Origin: Pseudomonadota bacterium
Lineage (GTDB): Bacteria; Pseudomonadota; Alphaproteobacteria; Micropepsales; Micropepsaceae
Assembly (NCBI GenBank): GCA_021851325.1
Contig: JAJZDZ010000027.1
Coordinates: forward strand, 1-35,427
Direction: 5' to 3'
DNA length: 35,427 nt
The notes under the pieces are model-generated. The model was not told the origin of the DNA. It did no database searches and worked only from the letters and a program-made list of their open reading frames with translations. Made by a program: the position numbers and the translations under genes. Within the stretch, counting starts at the first letter, position 1; each line of letters begins with the position of its first letter. Shown piece by piece: positions 13,062-20,816 of this stretch.

Positions 13062-14900
13062 TCAGCATGAGCAGGCACTCGCCTGCGCCGTTTCGAGGTA
13101 GAACTTCTTCATGTCCCAGGCGCCCGTCGGACAACGCTCGGCGCACAGCCCGCAGTGCAGACAGACGTCCTCGTCCTTGACCATCACCCGTCTGGTCTTG
13201 AGCGCGTCGGAGACATAAAGATCCTGCGTCAGGTTCAGCGCCGGCGCCGTCAGCATCTGGCGCAGGTCGGGTTCGGCCGCATTGGGCGTGAAGGTGATGC
13301 AGTCCATGGGGCAGATGTCGACGCAGGCACCACACTCGATGCAAAGGCCTCGTTCAAATACCGTTTCGACATCGCAATTCAGGCAGCGCAACGCTTCCTT
13401 GTAACCAAGCTCCCGGGAAAATCCGAGTTCGACCTCGATGTGCACATTGTTGAGTGTGAGCTCATGAGGCGCGTGCGGCACCTTGAAGCGCAGGTCGAGC
13501 GACACGTCATTGTCGTAGGACCATTCGTGAATGCCCATCTTCTGGCTGGTCAGCGTCACATGCGAGGGCGGACGCTCGGCCTTGAGGTCACGACCCTCAC
13601 AGGCCATGTGGATCGACACGGCGGCGGCATGACCATGGGCCACGGCCCAGATGATGTTCTTGGGCCCGAACGCCGCATCACCGCCAAAAAACACCTTGGG
13701 ATGGGTCGACTGCATGGTCAGCTCATCGACGACCGGCATGTCCCAGCGGTCGTCGAACTCAAGACCGATATCGCGCTCAATCCAGGGAAAGGCATTTTCC
13801 TGGCCAACCGCAACCAGCACATCATCACAGGGCATGTGCACATCGGGCTCGCCGCTTGGAACCAGTGCGCGTCGGCCCCTGGCGTCGTATTCGGCCTTTA
13901 CCTTTTCGAACACGACCCCGGTGAGCCGGCCGGCTTCATGGGTAAAGGCCTTGGGCACCATGTAATTGTGAATCGGAATGCCCTCGCCCATGGCATCATC
14001 TTTTTCCCATGGACTGGCCTTCATCTCCTCGAAGCCCGAGCGCACCACCACCTGGACATCTTCACCGCCCAGCCGGCGGGCGGTGCGGCAGCAATCCATG
14101 GCGGTGTTACCACCTCCAAGCACGATCACCCGTTTGCCGATGCGGTCGATATGACCGAAAGAAACCGAGGACAGCCAGTCAATGCCGATATGGATGTTGG
14201 CCGCGCCTTCGTTGCGTCCAGGGACAGCAAGATCGCGACCGCGCGGCGCGCCCGAGCCGACAAAGACCGCATCATAGCCTTCAGCCAGCAAAGCCTTAAG
14301 GCTCTCCACACGTTCGCCAAACCGCGTCTGCGGCTCGAGCGCGAGGATGTAGTTGCATTCCTCATCGAGCACGCTTTCGGGCAGGCGAAATTTCGGAATC
14401 TGGGTACGCATCATCCCGCCGGCCCGGGGATCCGCATCATAGATGACGCAGGTGTAGCCAAGGGGCAGAAGGTCACGCGCCACGGTCAGCGACGCCGGAC
14501 CGGCCCCGACGAGGGCGATACGCTTGCCGTTCTTTTTTGCCGCCGGCCCCGGCATCCTGCCCACGATGTCGCCCTTGTTGTCTGCCGCCACCCGCTTCAG
14601 GCGACAGATCGCCACTGGCTCGGCTTCAACCCGCCCGCGACGACAGGCCGGCTCGCATGGCCGGTCACAGGTGCGCCCCAGCACTCCTGGAAAGACATTC
14701 GAGCGCCAGTTGATCATGTAGGCATCCCCGTAGCGCCCCTCGGCAATCAGCCGAATATATTCGGGTACCGGGGTGTGCGCCGGACATGCCCACTGGCAAT
14801 CGACGACCTTGTGGAAATATGCGGGATCATTGATGTCGGTGGGCGCCGTGACTTGCGACGGCGTAGCATCGACGCGCCCTGAGGCGATGGTGATGCTCAT
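13062..14900 (-). CDS. GltD/NfnB-like FAD-NAD(P) oxidoreductase with C-terminal 2x[4Fe-4S] ferredoxin module
   Basis: 612 residues, likely passing electrons between NAD(P)H and the 2-oxoacid oxidoreductase encoded next. The N-terminus carries a GltD-type Fe-S domain (CQWACP 35-40; TCDRPCEPAC 77-86). Then come an FAD-binding motif VGAGPAS (131-137) with a further NAD(P) motif LGGGNTAMDCCRTARR (261-276) and FAD-closing FFGGDAAFGP (404-413). The C-terminus has CLNC (507-510), CIECGACVDICP (520-531) and CLHCGLCAERCP (580-591), two ferredoxin-like cluster motifs, and ends in Cys-rich ACSC. GltD itself lacks this tail. A GTG 33 bases upstream (14933) is an alternative start; ATG at 14900 precedes the likely N-terminus. 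First gene of the operon. The directly fused ferredoxin suggests no separate ferredoxin is needed. Confidence 0.87.
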   Translation of the reverse strand: MSITIASGRVDATPSQVTAPTDINDPAYFHKVVDCQWACPAHTPVPEYIRLIAEGRYGDAYMINWRSNVFPGVLGRTCDRPCEPACRRGRVEAEPVAICRLKRVAADNKGDIVGRMPGPAAKKNGKRIALVGAGPASLTVARDLLPLGYTCVIYDADPRAGGMMRTQIPKFRLPESVLDEECNYILALEPQTRFGERVESLKALLAEGYDAVFVGSGAPRGRDLAVPGRNEGAANIHIGIDWLSSVSFGHIDRIGKRVIVLGGGNTAMDCCRTARRLGGEDVQVVVRSGFEEMKASPWEKDDAMGEGIPIHNYMVPKAFTHEAGRLTGVVFEKVKAEYDARGRRALVPSGEPDVHMPCDDVLVAVGQENAFPWIERDIGLEFDDRWDMPVVDELTMQSTHPKVFFGGDAAFGPKNIIWAVAHGHAAAVSIHMACEGRDLKAERPPSHVTLTSQKMGIHEWSYDNDVSLDLRFKVPHAPHELTLNNVHIEVELGFSRELGYKEALRCLNCDVETVFERGLCIECGACVDICPMDCITFTPNAAEPDLRQMLTAPALNLTQDLYVSDALKTRRVMVKDEDVCLHCGLCAERCPTGAWDMKKFYLETAQASACSC

Positions 14901-15354
14901 ATGCTGAACGCGACTCCATACCGGGCCGTTCACCCTTGCTGATGCGGATACGTCATGCCCGCATCAAGAGGTATAAAGCGACCACCTACTAGCGAATCAT
15001 ATTAATCAGCTGCGCCGTTCGCGCAATATGTGCGTAGCAACATTGGGTGCGCCGAAAACGGAATATCCCCAATCCCTCTCCACCCCCTCCAGGGGTCTGT
15101 CCCAGCCGTAGCCCTGTATCCTGCCACAAGCCGACATCCTGCCCTAACGGGATGAGGCCGCGGCCGGCCCCGCATGCGACGATTTAGCCCCGCCCGCCCC
15201 TTGGTCGCGCCCCCCGGACGGCGCCCCTGCCAGCTCCTGCCTGCGCGCCCTTTGAGGGGGCAGCATGGGGCTTCAGGCGTCCCGCCAATTCATCCGTATA
15301 CGGATATATTGCGGGTGCGCAGGCGAAAGGCGGCAAGCCTTTCGCGCCTTGCAT
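14901..15354. other. Intergenic region between the redox operon and ppk2
   Basis: About 450 bases without a convincing gene. The part near 14940-15010 is AT-richer and probably holds the redox operon promoter on the minus strand; TTATAC (complement of 14971-14976) is the best -10 candidate, but no good -35 is seen. The rest contains C-rich runs (15070-15110) and a terminator-like hairpin at its right end. Confidence 0.45.
15323..15345 (-). terminator. Hairpin after ppk2
   Basis: GCGAAAGGC (15323-15331) and GCCTTTCGC (15337-15345) form a perfect 9-bp stem with loop GGCAA, starting 9 bases past the ppk2 stop. No U-run follows on the minus strand, so efficiency as an intrinsic terminator is uncertain. 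Confidence 0.55.
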
Positions 15355-16149
15355 TTACCTTGCGACAAGAGCTTTGGTTTCCTCGCTGAAGGCGAACACC
15401 ACCTCCTCATCGGGTGTGGCAAGGGATTTGCTTTTGCCCCGATAGGTAAAACTGTGCAGCAGGTGGCGGATGAGTTCGAGACGGGCGGTCTTCTTGCTGT
15501 CAGCACGCACCACATGCCACGGCGCTCCCGGATGCGAGGTCCGGCCCAGCATCACATCGCGGGCCTTGCTGTAATCCTTCCAGTGCTTTTGCGCCGCCTC
15601 ATCGATCGGCGAGATCTTCCACTGCTTCAGCGGATCCTCACGTCGCTGCGCGAGACGGCGTTTTTGTTCGGAGCGTGAAATATCGAGATAATATTTGCGC
15701 ACGTGCAGCCCGTCGCGCACCAGCATCGCCTCGAACGGCACCACCATGTGCAGAAAGGTTTCGACCTGTTCCTTGCTTGCGAAGCCCATTACCCGTTCAA
15801 CACCGGCACGGTTGTACCAGGAGCGATTGAAGACCACGAACTCCGCCGCCGCCGGAAGAAAGGGAACAAAACGCTGAAAGTACCACTGTGTCTCTTCGGT
15901 ATTGGAGGGCTTGCCCGGCGCATGGACACGGGTTTCTCGCGGGCTCATATGTTCGGTCAGCCGCTTGATGGTGCCATCCTTGCCCGCGGTATCGCGCCCT
16001 TCCAGAATGACCAGGACCCGGGCACCATCGCCAATCAGCTGTCGCTGCAATTTGACCAGTTCGACCTGCAGCTCATAAAGGCTGCGCTGATAATGCTTGT
16101 CCTGCTCTGGATCCTCGTCCCCGCCGCCAGCCTGTCTGTGCTTGCCCAC
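15355..16149 (-). CDS. ppk2: Polyphosphate kinase 2 family protein (PPK2)
   Basis: 264-residue cytosolic kinase that transfers phosphate between polyphosphate and nucleotides. Walker A is GRDTAGKDGT (51-60). The second PPK2 hallmark FNRSWYNRAGVERVMGF (107-123) supplies Walker B and lid residues, and KYYLDISRSEQKRRL (152-166) and WKISPIDEAAQKHW (177-190) are also typical. The GTG at 16149 was chosen because it begins 4 bases after the ABC-transporter ATPase stop, and GGAGGAGG in that gene's last codons can act as ribosome site; longer versions of the frame overlap the ATPase gene antiparallel to its codon sense. It is thus the fourth gene of a metal/cofactor uptake operon, an unexpected partner. 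Whether it prefers ADP or GDP or AMP cannot be told here. Confidence 0.9.
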   Translation of the reverse strand: MGKHRQAGGGDEDPEQDKHYQRSLYELQVELVKLQRQLIGDGARVLVILEGRDTAGKDGTIKRLTEHMSPRETRVHAPGKPSNTEETQWYFQRFVPFLPAAAEFVVFNRSWYNRAGVERVMGFASKEQVETFLHMVVPFEAMLVRDGLHVRKYYLDISRSEQKRRLAQRREDPLKQWKISPIDEAAQKHWKDYSKARDVMLGRTSHPGAPWHVVRADSKKTARLELIRHLLHSFTYRGKSKSLATPDEEVVFAFSEETKALVAR

Positions 16150-16153
16150 CGCC

Positions 16154-16939
16154 TTAGCCCTCCTCCAGTGCCCGCACCAGCAGAAGCTCGCGCCCACCCT
16201 GATCGTGCAGGCGCAAAGCTCCCACCCCGAAGACCTCGGCGAGCACTTTATCGCTGAGCGCGCTGGCCGGCGCACCGGCTGCCACGATCCTGCCCGCCTT
16301 CATCACCAGAAGACGGTCGCAAAAACGCACCGCCAGCGCCAGATCATGCAGCGTCACACAGACCGCGGTACCGCGCCCGGCCTCTTCGCGCAGGAGCCGC
16401 ATGAGCTGCAGCTGGTGTCCAGGATCCAGGTGCGCCGCAGGTTCGTCGGCCAGAAGCACCGGCGCCTCCGTGGCAAGGGCCCGGGCCAGCAGAACGCGGG
16501 CCCGTTCACCGGCTGAAATCCCGTCCATGCGCCGTTCGGCAAGATCACTGGCGTCACAGCGCCTTAGGGCGCGGCTGATGGCCTCTTCATCCGCCCCGCC
16601 CAGGCGCTCGAGCGAGGCCTCATGCGGCAGCCGCCCGAGGGCCACGACGCGTCGGGCCAGCATCGGCCAGTGGGCCTCATTGCTTTGGGGCAGATAGGCC
16701 AGAGCACGGGCCCGGTCCCGGACCTCCCATTGGCGCAGCGCGCGCCCCAGAAGCGTGCACGCGCCGGCAGTTGGAGTCAGAAGGCCCAGTGCGAGGCGCA
16801 GCAGCGTGGTTTTGCCGGCGCCATTGGGACCGATGAGCCCGGTTACTTCTCCCGGGGCAAAGCTGCAGCTGACGCCATTCAGGACCTGGCGGGAGCCATA
16901 GCTGAGGTGAACATCGCCAAATTCCAGCGCCGGGCTCAT
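16154..16939 (-). CDS. ABC transporter ATPase, FecE/BtuD/HmuV type
   Basis: 261-residue ATPase powering the adjacent FecCD-type permease, importing a corrinoid, heme or siderophore. Walker A GPNGAGKT (37-44), Q-loop Gln85 (LAYLPQ), Walker B VLLADE (161-166), D-loop HLDPG (170-174) and H-loop His198 are all present. The signature reads ISAGE (141-145) instead of the usual LSGGQ/LSGGE, so Ala replaces the first glycine, a mild deviation that is seen in some cobalamin-type ATPases. The start overlaps the permease stop by 4 bases (ATGA), and it is followed by ppk2 with 4 bases between. Confidence 0.9.
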   Translation of the reverse strand: MSPALEFGDVHLSYGSRQVLNGVSCSFAPGEVTGLIGPNGAGKTTLLRLALGLLTPTAGACTLLGRALRQWEVRDRARALAYLPQSNEAHWPMLARRVVALGRLPHEASLERLGGADEEAISRALRRCDASDLAERRMDGISAGERARVLLARALATEAPVLLADEPAAHLDPGHQLQLMRLLREEAGRGTAVCVTLHDLALAVRFCDRLLVMKAGRIVAAGAPASALSDKVLAEVFGVGALRLHDQGGRELLLVRALEEG

Positions 16940-17958
16940 GGCGCCCCGCGCAGCTGGAAGATCAGCCAGATGAAAAATGGGGCGCCGATCATCGCGGTCA
17001 GTACACCAAGCAGCAATTGTCCGTCCGGCGCGATCAGGCGCACCGCCACATCGGCCGCAGCCACGAGTGCAGCCCCTCCCAGAGCCGAGGGCACGATCAG
17101 CCGCGACGGCTCGTGGCCATAGAGCGGACGCAGCAGATGGGGCACGACCAGACCGACAAAACTCACTGCCCCGGCAGCCGCGGTCGCAGCACCGGTGGCC
17201 AGGGCGACACCCAGAATGATACGGCGGCGCATGCCATGGACATCAATGCCAAGACTATGCGCGGCGTCCTCCCCGAGGGTCAGCGCATCAAGTCCGCGCC
17301 CGGCGCTCAGCAGAAGCGCAATGCCGAGTGCCACCAGAGGTGCGGCAAAATAGAGATCCGCAGGCGTCCGATCATTGAGCGAACCCAGCATCCACATCAC
17401 CATTTCGCTCATGGCATAGGGATTGGGCGCCATCGAAAGGGCGAGGGCCGTCAGGGCTGTTGCAAGACTGGCAACGGCAACGCCGGCCAGCACCAGCGCC
17501 ATGGTGCCCGCGCCGCTGCGTGACAGCCCGTAGAGGATGGCCGCGGCGACAAGCGCGCCACCGATGGCAAAACCCGGAAGAAACATCAGGCTGGTTCCGG
17601 TCCAGCCAAAATAGAGCGCAACCACCGCGCCCAGTCCGGCGCAGGCAGTCACCCCTGTGACCCCCGGCTCGGCCAGCGGATTGCGGAACAGGCCCTGCAG
17701 GGCAGCGCCACTGGCCCCTAACGCTGCCCCCACGAAAAGAGCCAGAAGCGCCCGCGGCAGGCGGATGTCGCGGGCGATCACCGCAGCAAAGCCATGGCTG
17801 TGGAACAGGCCGAGCAGGAGCGCCACAGCCGACAGATGTGAAGGGCCGAGCAGAAACGAAACCCCGGCCGCAGCGAGCGCCAGAACGGCCAGGGCCATGG
17901 TGACGGGCCTGCCGCGCCAGGATGCCGGACGCACGACGGATTTGAGGGCGTAAGCCAT
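16936..17958 (-). CDS. FecCD/BtuC-family ABC permease
   Basis: 340-residue inner-membrane permease with about 9-10 hydrophobic helices. Family signatures are RLPRALLALFVGAALGASGAALQ (around 66-88, the start of the FecCD domain), GLFRNPLAEPGVTGV, and near the C-terminus GAVSFVGLVVPHLLRPL with GHEPSRL, the coupling helix region that contacts the ATPase. It forms the import channel with the ATPase gene (4-base overlap) and receives substrate from the binding protein encoded 9 bases upstream. The substrate is probably a cobalt- or iron-containing cofactor, but no cobalamin riboswitch or TonB receptor gene is near to settle it. Confidence 0.9.
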   Translation of the reverse strand: MAYALKSVVRPASWRGRPVTMALAVLALAAAGVSFLLGPSHLSAVALLLGLFHSHGFAAVIARDIRLPRALLALFVGAALGASGAALQGLFRNPLAEPGVTGVTACAGLGAVVALYFGWTGTSLMFLPGFAIGGALVAAAILYGLSRSGAGTMALVLAGVAVASLATALTALALSMAPNPYAMSEMVMWMLGSLNDRTPADLYFAAPLVALGIALLLSAGRGLDALTLGEDAAHSLGIDVHGMRRRIILGVALATGAATAAAGAVSFVGLVVPHLLRPLYGHEPSRLIVPSALGGAALVAAADVAVRLIAPDGQLLLGVLTAMIGAPFFIWLIFQLRGAP

Positions 17959-17967
17959 CGCCGGTCC

Positions 17968-18807
17968 TTAGCGGGGGTGGGTGGCGTGGGCAAGCCGCGC
18001 CAGGCGCAGCGCAGTCCGGCCAAGCCAGGGCCCCGCACACAGCAGGCCGCGCAGATTGACGCGCACAATGCGGGTATGCCCCTTGAGCGCCGCCAGGGCC
18101 GGATCCTCAAGAGCCGCGTCGGCAAGGGACGGCGTACCCGCGCCCGCCTGATTGAGGATGAGCACAGACGGCCGCGCGGCCATCACCACCTCGAGCGGGA
18201 TCGTTCCCTGTCGGGAATGCGCCAGCCCCGGGGCGGCATTGGCAAGTCCGGCCACCTGCATGAGGGCGCCGACGATGGCGCCAGAGGGAGCATAGGCGTT
18301 GGGTTCGTAAATCAGCGCGGAAACCGGAGGCCTGGGCGCCAGCGCCTTGGCCGCAGCCAGGTTGTGGGCCATCGCCGCAAGCAGCGCCCTGGCCCGCGCC
18401 GGCACCCCGAGGACGCGCCCGAGCAGACGCGTCACCTTGCGAACCTCGGCGAGGTTATGCGCCCAGGGCACCACAAATACCCGAACACCTGCAGCTTTCA
18501 GCTGCGCCGCCAGGCGTGGATTGACCCCCTGATAGAGGAGGACGAGATCGGGCCTGAGGTTCAACACCTCTTCGGCGCTGGGCCTGATACGGGGGATGGA
18601 ACCGACCCGGTGGGCGATATTGGAGACCTCCGGATGCAGTGCGCCGGCAAGTTCGCTCAGCGCGGCAATCCGCGTCGCCGGCACCAGACGGAAGAGATAT
18701 TCGTCCGTACACAAATTGGTTGAGACGATGCGCTGGGGCAGCGCCCGCGCACAGGCCGGCGCCAGAGCCATGAGGATTGCGGCGATCAACTTATGACAAA
18801 CGTGCAT
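17968..18807 (-). CDS. ABC transporter substrate-binding protein, BtuF/FecB type
   Basis: 279-residue periplasmic binding protein (PF01497-like). The signal peptide is MHVCHKLIAAILMALAPA with likely cleavage after ARA (about residue 22). The mature start PQRIVSTNLCTDEYLF, followed by RIAALSELA, RVGSIPRIRPSAEEVLNLRPDLVLLYQG and VVPWAHNLAEV, follows the cobalamin/heme-type binding fold. The conserved 'NLCTDE' stretch resembles putative cobalamin or heme binders in Alphaproteobacteria. It is first in the operon with permease, ATPase and ppk2. The start is only 55 bases from the divergent gene's ATG, so there is no room for a cobalamin riboswitch. Confidence 0.85.
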   Translation of the reverse strand: MHVCHKLIAAILMALAPACARALPQRIVSTNLCTDEYLFRLVPATRIAALSELAGALHPEVSNIAHRVGSIPRIRPSAEEVLNLRPDLVLLYQGVNPRLAAQLKAAGVRVFVVPWAHNLAEVRKVTRLLGRVLGVPARARALLAAMAHNLAAAKALAPRPPVSALIYEPNAYAPSGAIVGALMQVAGLANAAPGLAHSRQGTIPLEVVMAARPSVLILNQAGAGTPSLADAALEDPALAALKGHTRIVRVNLRGLLCAGPWLGRTALRLARLAHATHPR

Positions 18808-18808
18808 A

Positions 18809-18838
18809 TTGACCCACTAGCACGTGGTTCCCCATATC
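18809..18838 (+). promoter_or_regulatory. Weak candidate promoter for the retropepsin-like gene
   Basis: TTGACC (18809-18814) is followed 18 bases later by CATATC (18833-18838) and then by GGAGAG and the ATG at 18863. The -10 is poor. It lies in a 55-base divergent gap that must also serve the transport operon, so overlapping promoters are expected. Confidence 0.3.
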
Positions 18839-18862
18839 CTGATCAACCTCCGGAGAGACCGC

Positions 18863-20725
18863 ATGTCCTGTTCCCGTCCCCTGCTCATCCTCATTGCCGC
18901 CGCCACCGCCCTGCCCCTCGCCGCGCAGGCGGCCACGCCGGCAGCAATCCTCGCGGCCAATCAGCAGGCCATGGGCGGCGCCGCCTGGGACCATGCGGCG
19001 CTCAAGACCCAATATGCCTATTCTGGCGAAGGCCTGACGGGCAAGACAGAGGAGATCGATGACCTCAAAACCGGCGCCTTTGTCGAGCACTACGCGCTTG
19101 GTCCGGCCAAGGGGGCCGACGGTTATGACGGGCACCATGCCTGGGCCCAGGACCTGTCGGGCACGGTGACGCTGCAGGACGGCGGCGAGCAGAAGGCGCT
19201 TGCTGTCAACCAGGCCTATCGCGCGGCCAATCGGTGGTGGCAGCCGGATTTTGGCGGCGCCAGCATCGAGGATCAGGGGGAGCGGAGTCAGGACGCCAAG
19301 CTTTACGATGTGCTGAAAATTACGCCCAAGGGCGGGGCCAGCTTTACCGCCTGGTTTGATGCCAAAAGCCATCTGCTGACCCGCATCATCGAGTTGCGGG
19401 ACGGACGCCCTACGACCACGAGCTATTCGGACTATGAGACCATCGATGGTGCCCGCATGCCGGGAAAGGTGCGGATCAGCAATGGCGATGCCAAATATGA
19501 TCAGCACGAAACCCTGATCAAGGCCGAGTTTCTGCCGTCCCAGCCGGACAGGCGTTTTGCGCCCCCGCGCGAAAAGGTCGACGATTTCAGCATTGCCGGC
19601 GGCGCCAGCCGTACCACGATCCCCTTCCGCCTCATCAACAACCATATCTACGCCGCAGTCAGAGTGAACGGCAAAGGCCCGTTCATGTTCATTTTTGATA
19701 CCGGAGGGGTCAATCTCGTCACCCCGCCAGTCGCCAAAGAGTTGGGCCTCACGGTCAGCGGCGCCATGCAGGCCAATGGTGCCGGCAAGGGACACATGCA
19801 AGCCAGTCTGACCAAGGTCGACAGCGTGCGCATCGGTGCGGCGACGATCAAATCGCAGCCCTTCATCGTCCTGCCGCTCAATGCCATGAGCGATGTCGAG
19901 GGGGTCGAGGAAACCGGCATGATCGGCTTTGAGACCTTCCGCCGCTTTGTCACCCGCATCGATTATGGCCGGCATCTGCTGGAGCTGATCCGGCCTTCAG
20001 CCTTCAACCCGGCAGATGCCGGCACGCCCATCCCCATCCGCTTTAACGGCAACACCATCGAAGTCGATGCGCGCTATGACGGCATCAGCGGCAACTTCAC
20101 CGTCGATACCGGCAATCGTGGCAGCCTCGACCTCGACACACCGTTCGTTGCCAAATATGCGCTGCGGGCCAAAGCCCAGAGCGGGGTCGAAACCGCCACC
20201 GGCTGGGGCATTGGCGGACCAACCTTCGGCTTTGTCATGAGAGGAGCCCCCCTGCAGATTGGCAGCATCACGATTGCCCACCCGATCGTGACCCTTTCCA
20301 CCGACAAGTCCGGGGCCATGGCCGATCCCACGGTCGCAGGCAATATCGGGGCGGGCATTCTCAAGCGCTTCATCGTAACCCTCGATTACGCCCATGCCCG
20401 CATGTACCTGAAGCCGGTCACCACCAAGGTTTCGGATCTCGATACGTTCGACGAATCGGGCATGTGGATCAACGAGGCCTCGAACGGCTTTGTCGTCGCC
20501 GATGTCACCGGCGGCGGTCCGGCCCAGCAGGCCGGTATTCAAAAGGGTGACGTCATCGTTGCCGTCAATGGCAAGCCTGCCACCGCCATCCGTCTCTACG
20601 ATCTGCGCAAGATGTTCCGCGATGCGCCTCCAGGAACGGCGGAAGACCTGAGCGTCGAGCGCGACGGTGCCCGCCAGACCATCGCGCTCACGCTTGCAGA
20701 CATGCTGTCCCGCCATGGCCCCTGA
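18863..20725 (+). CDS. Exported double-DTG retropepsin-like aspartyl protease with PDZ domain
   Basis: 620 residues. Signal peptide MSCSRPLLILIAAATALP ending AAQA (about 23). Residues 25-230 look like a lipoprotein-carrier (LolA-like) beta domain. Two retropepsin-like lobes follow: FIFDTGGVNLV (Asp279-Thr-Gly) and FTVDTGNRGSL (Asp415-Thr-Gly), each preceded by the hydrophobic strand typical of pepsin-fold enzymes and followed by IGFETF (354-359) or NIGAGILKRF (494-503). A C-terminal PDZ domain (about 540-612) has GGGPAQQAGIQKGDVIVAVNG. Having both aspartates in one chain could form a complete active site without dimerising. Start ATG at 18863 has GGAG 7 bases upstream; a GTG at 18824 is less likely. 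Targets are unknown. Confidence 0.85.
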   Translation: MSCSRPLLILIAAATALPLAAQAATPAAILAANQQAMGGAAWDHAALKTQYAYSGEGLTGKTEEIDDLKTGAFVEHYALGPAKGADGYDGHHAWAQDLSGTVTLQDGGEQKALAVNQAYRAANRWWQPDFGGASIEDQGERSQDAKLYDVLKITPKGGASFTAWFDAKSHLLTRIIELRDGRPTTTSYSDYETIDGARMPGKVRISNGDAKYDQHETLIKAEFLPSQPDRRFAPPREKVDDFSIAGGASRTTIPFRLINNHIYAAVRVNGKGPFMFIFDTGGVNLVTPPVAKELGLTVSGAMQANGAGKGHMQASLTKVDSVRIGAATIKSQPFIVLPLNAMSDVEGVEETGMIGFETFRRFVTRIDYGRHLLELIRPSAFNPADAGTPIPIRFNGNTIEVDARYDGISGNFTVDTGNRGSLDLDTPFVAKYALRAKAQSGVETATGWGIGGPTFGFVMRGAPLQIGSITIAHPIVTLSTDKSGAMADPTVAGNIGAGILKRFIVTLDYAHARMYLKPVTTKVSDLDTFDESGMWINEASNGFVVADVTGGGPAQQAGIQKGDVIVAVNGKPATAIRLYDLRKMFRDAPPGTAEDLSVERDGARQTIALTLADMLSRHGP

Positions 20726-20816
20726 GCTGGCTTTCGCACCAAGCCATCTTTGCTTTTGGACCCTGTTCAGCCTAAATCTGCGTTCGTGACGCCAGCGTCA
20801 GAAAAAAGGACCCATC

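Noticed and set aside
13155..14882. 575-residue plus-strand frame opposite the flavoprotein gene
   Set aside because: Antisense shadow; the minus-strand protein has conserved FAD, NAD and Fe-S motifs throughout.
18808..18862. Cobalamin riboswitch expected ahead of a BtuF-like operon
   Set aside because: The divergent gap is only 55 bases and shows no B12-box-like sequence.
18791..19975. 394-residue minus-strand frame opposite the retropepsin-like gene
   Set aside because: Antisense shadow of a gene with a signal peptide, two DTG motifs and a ribosome site.
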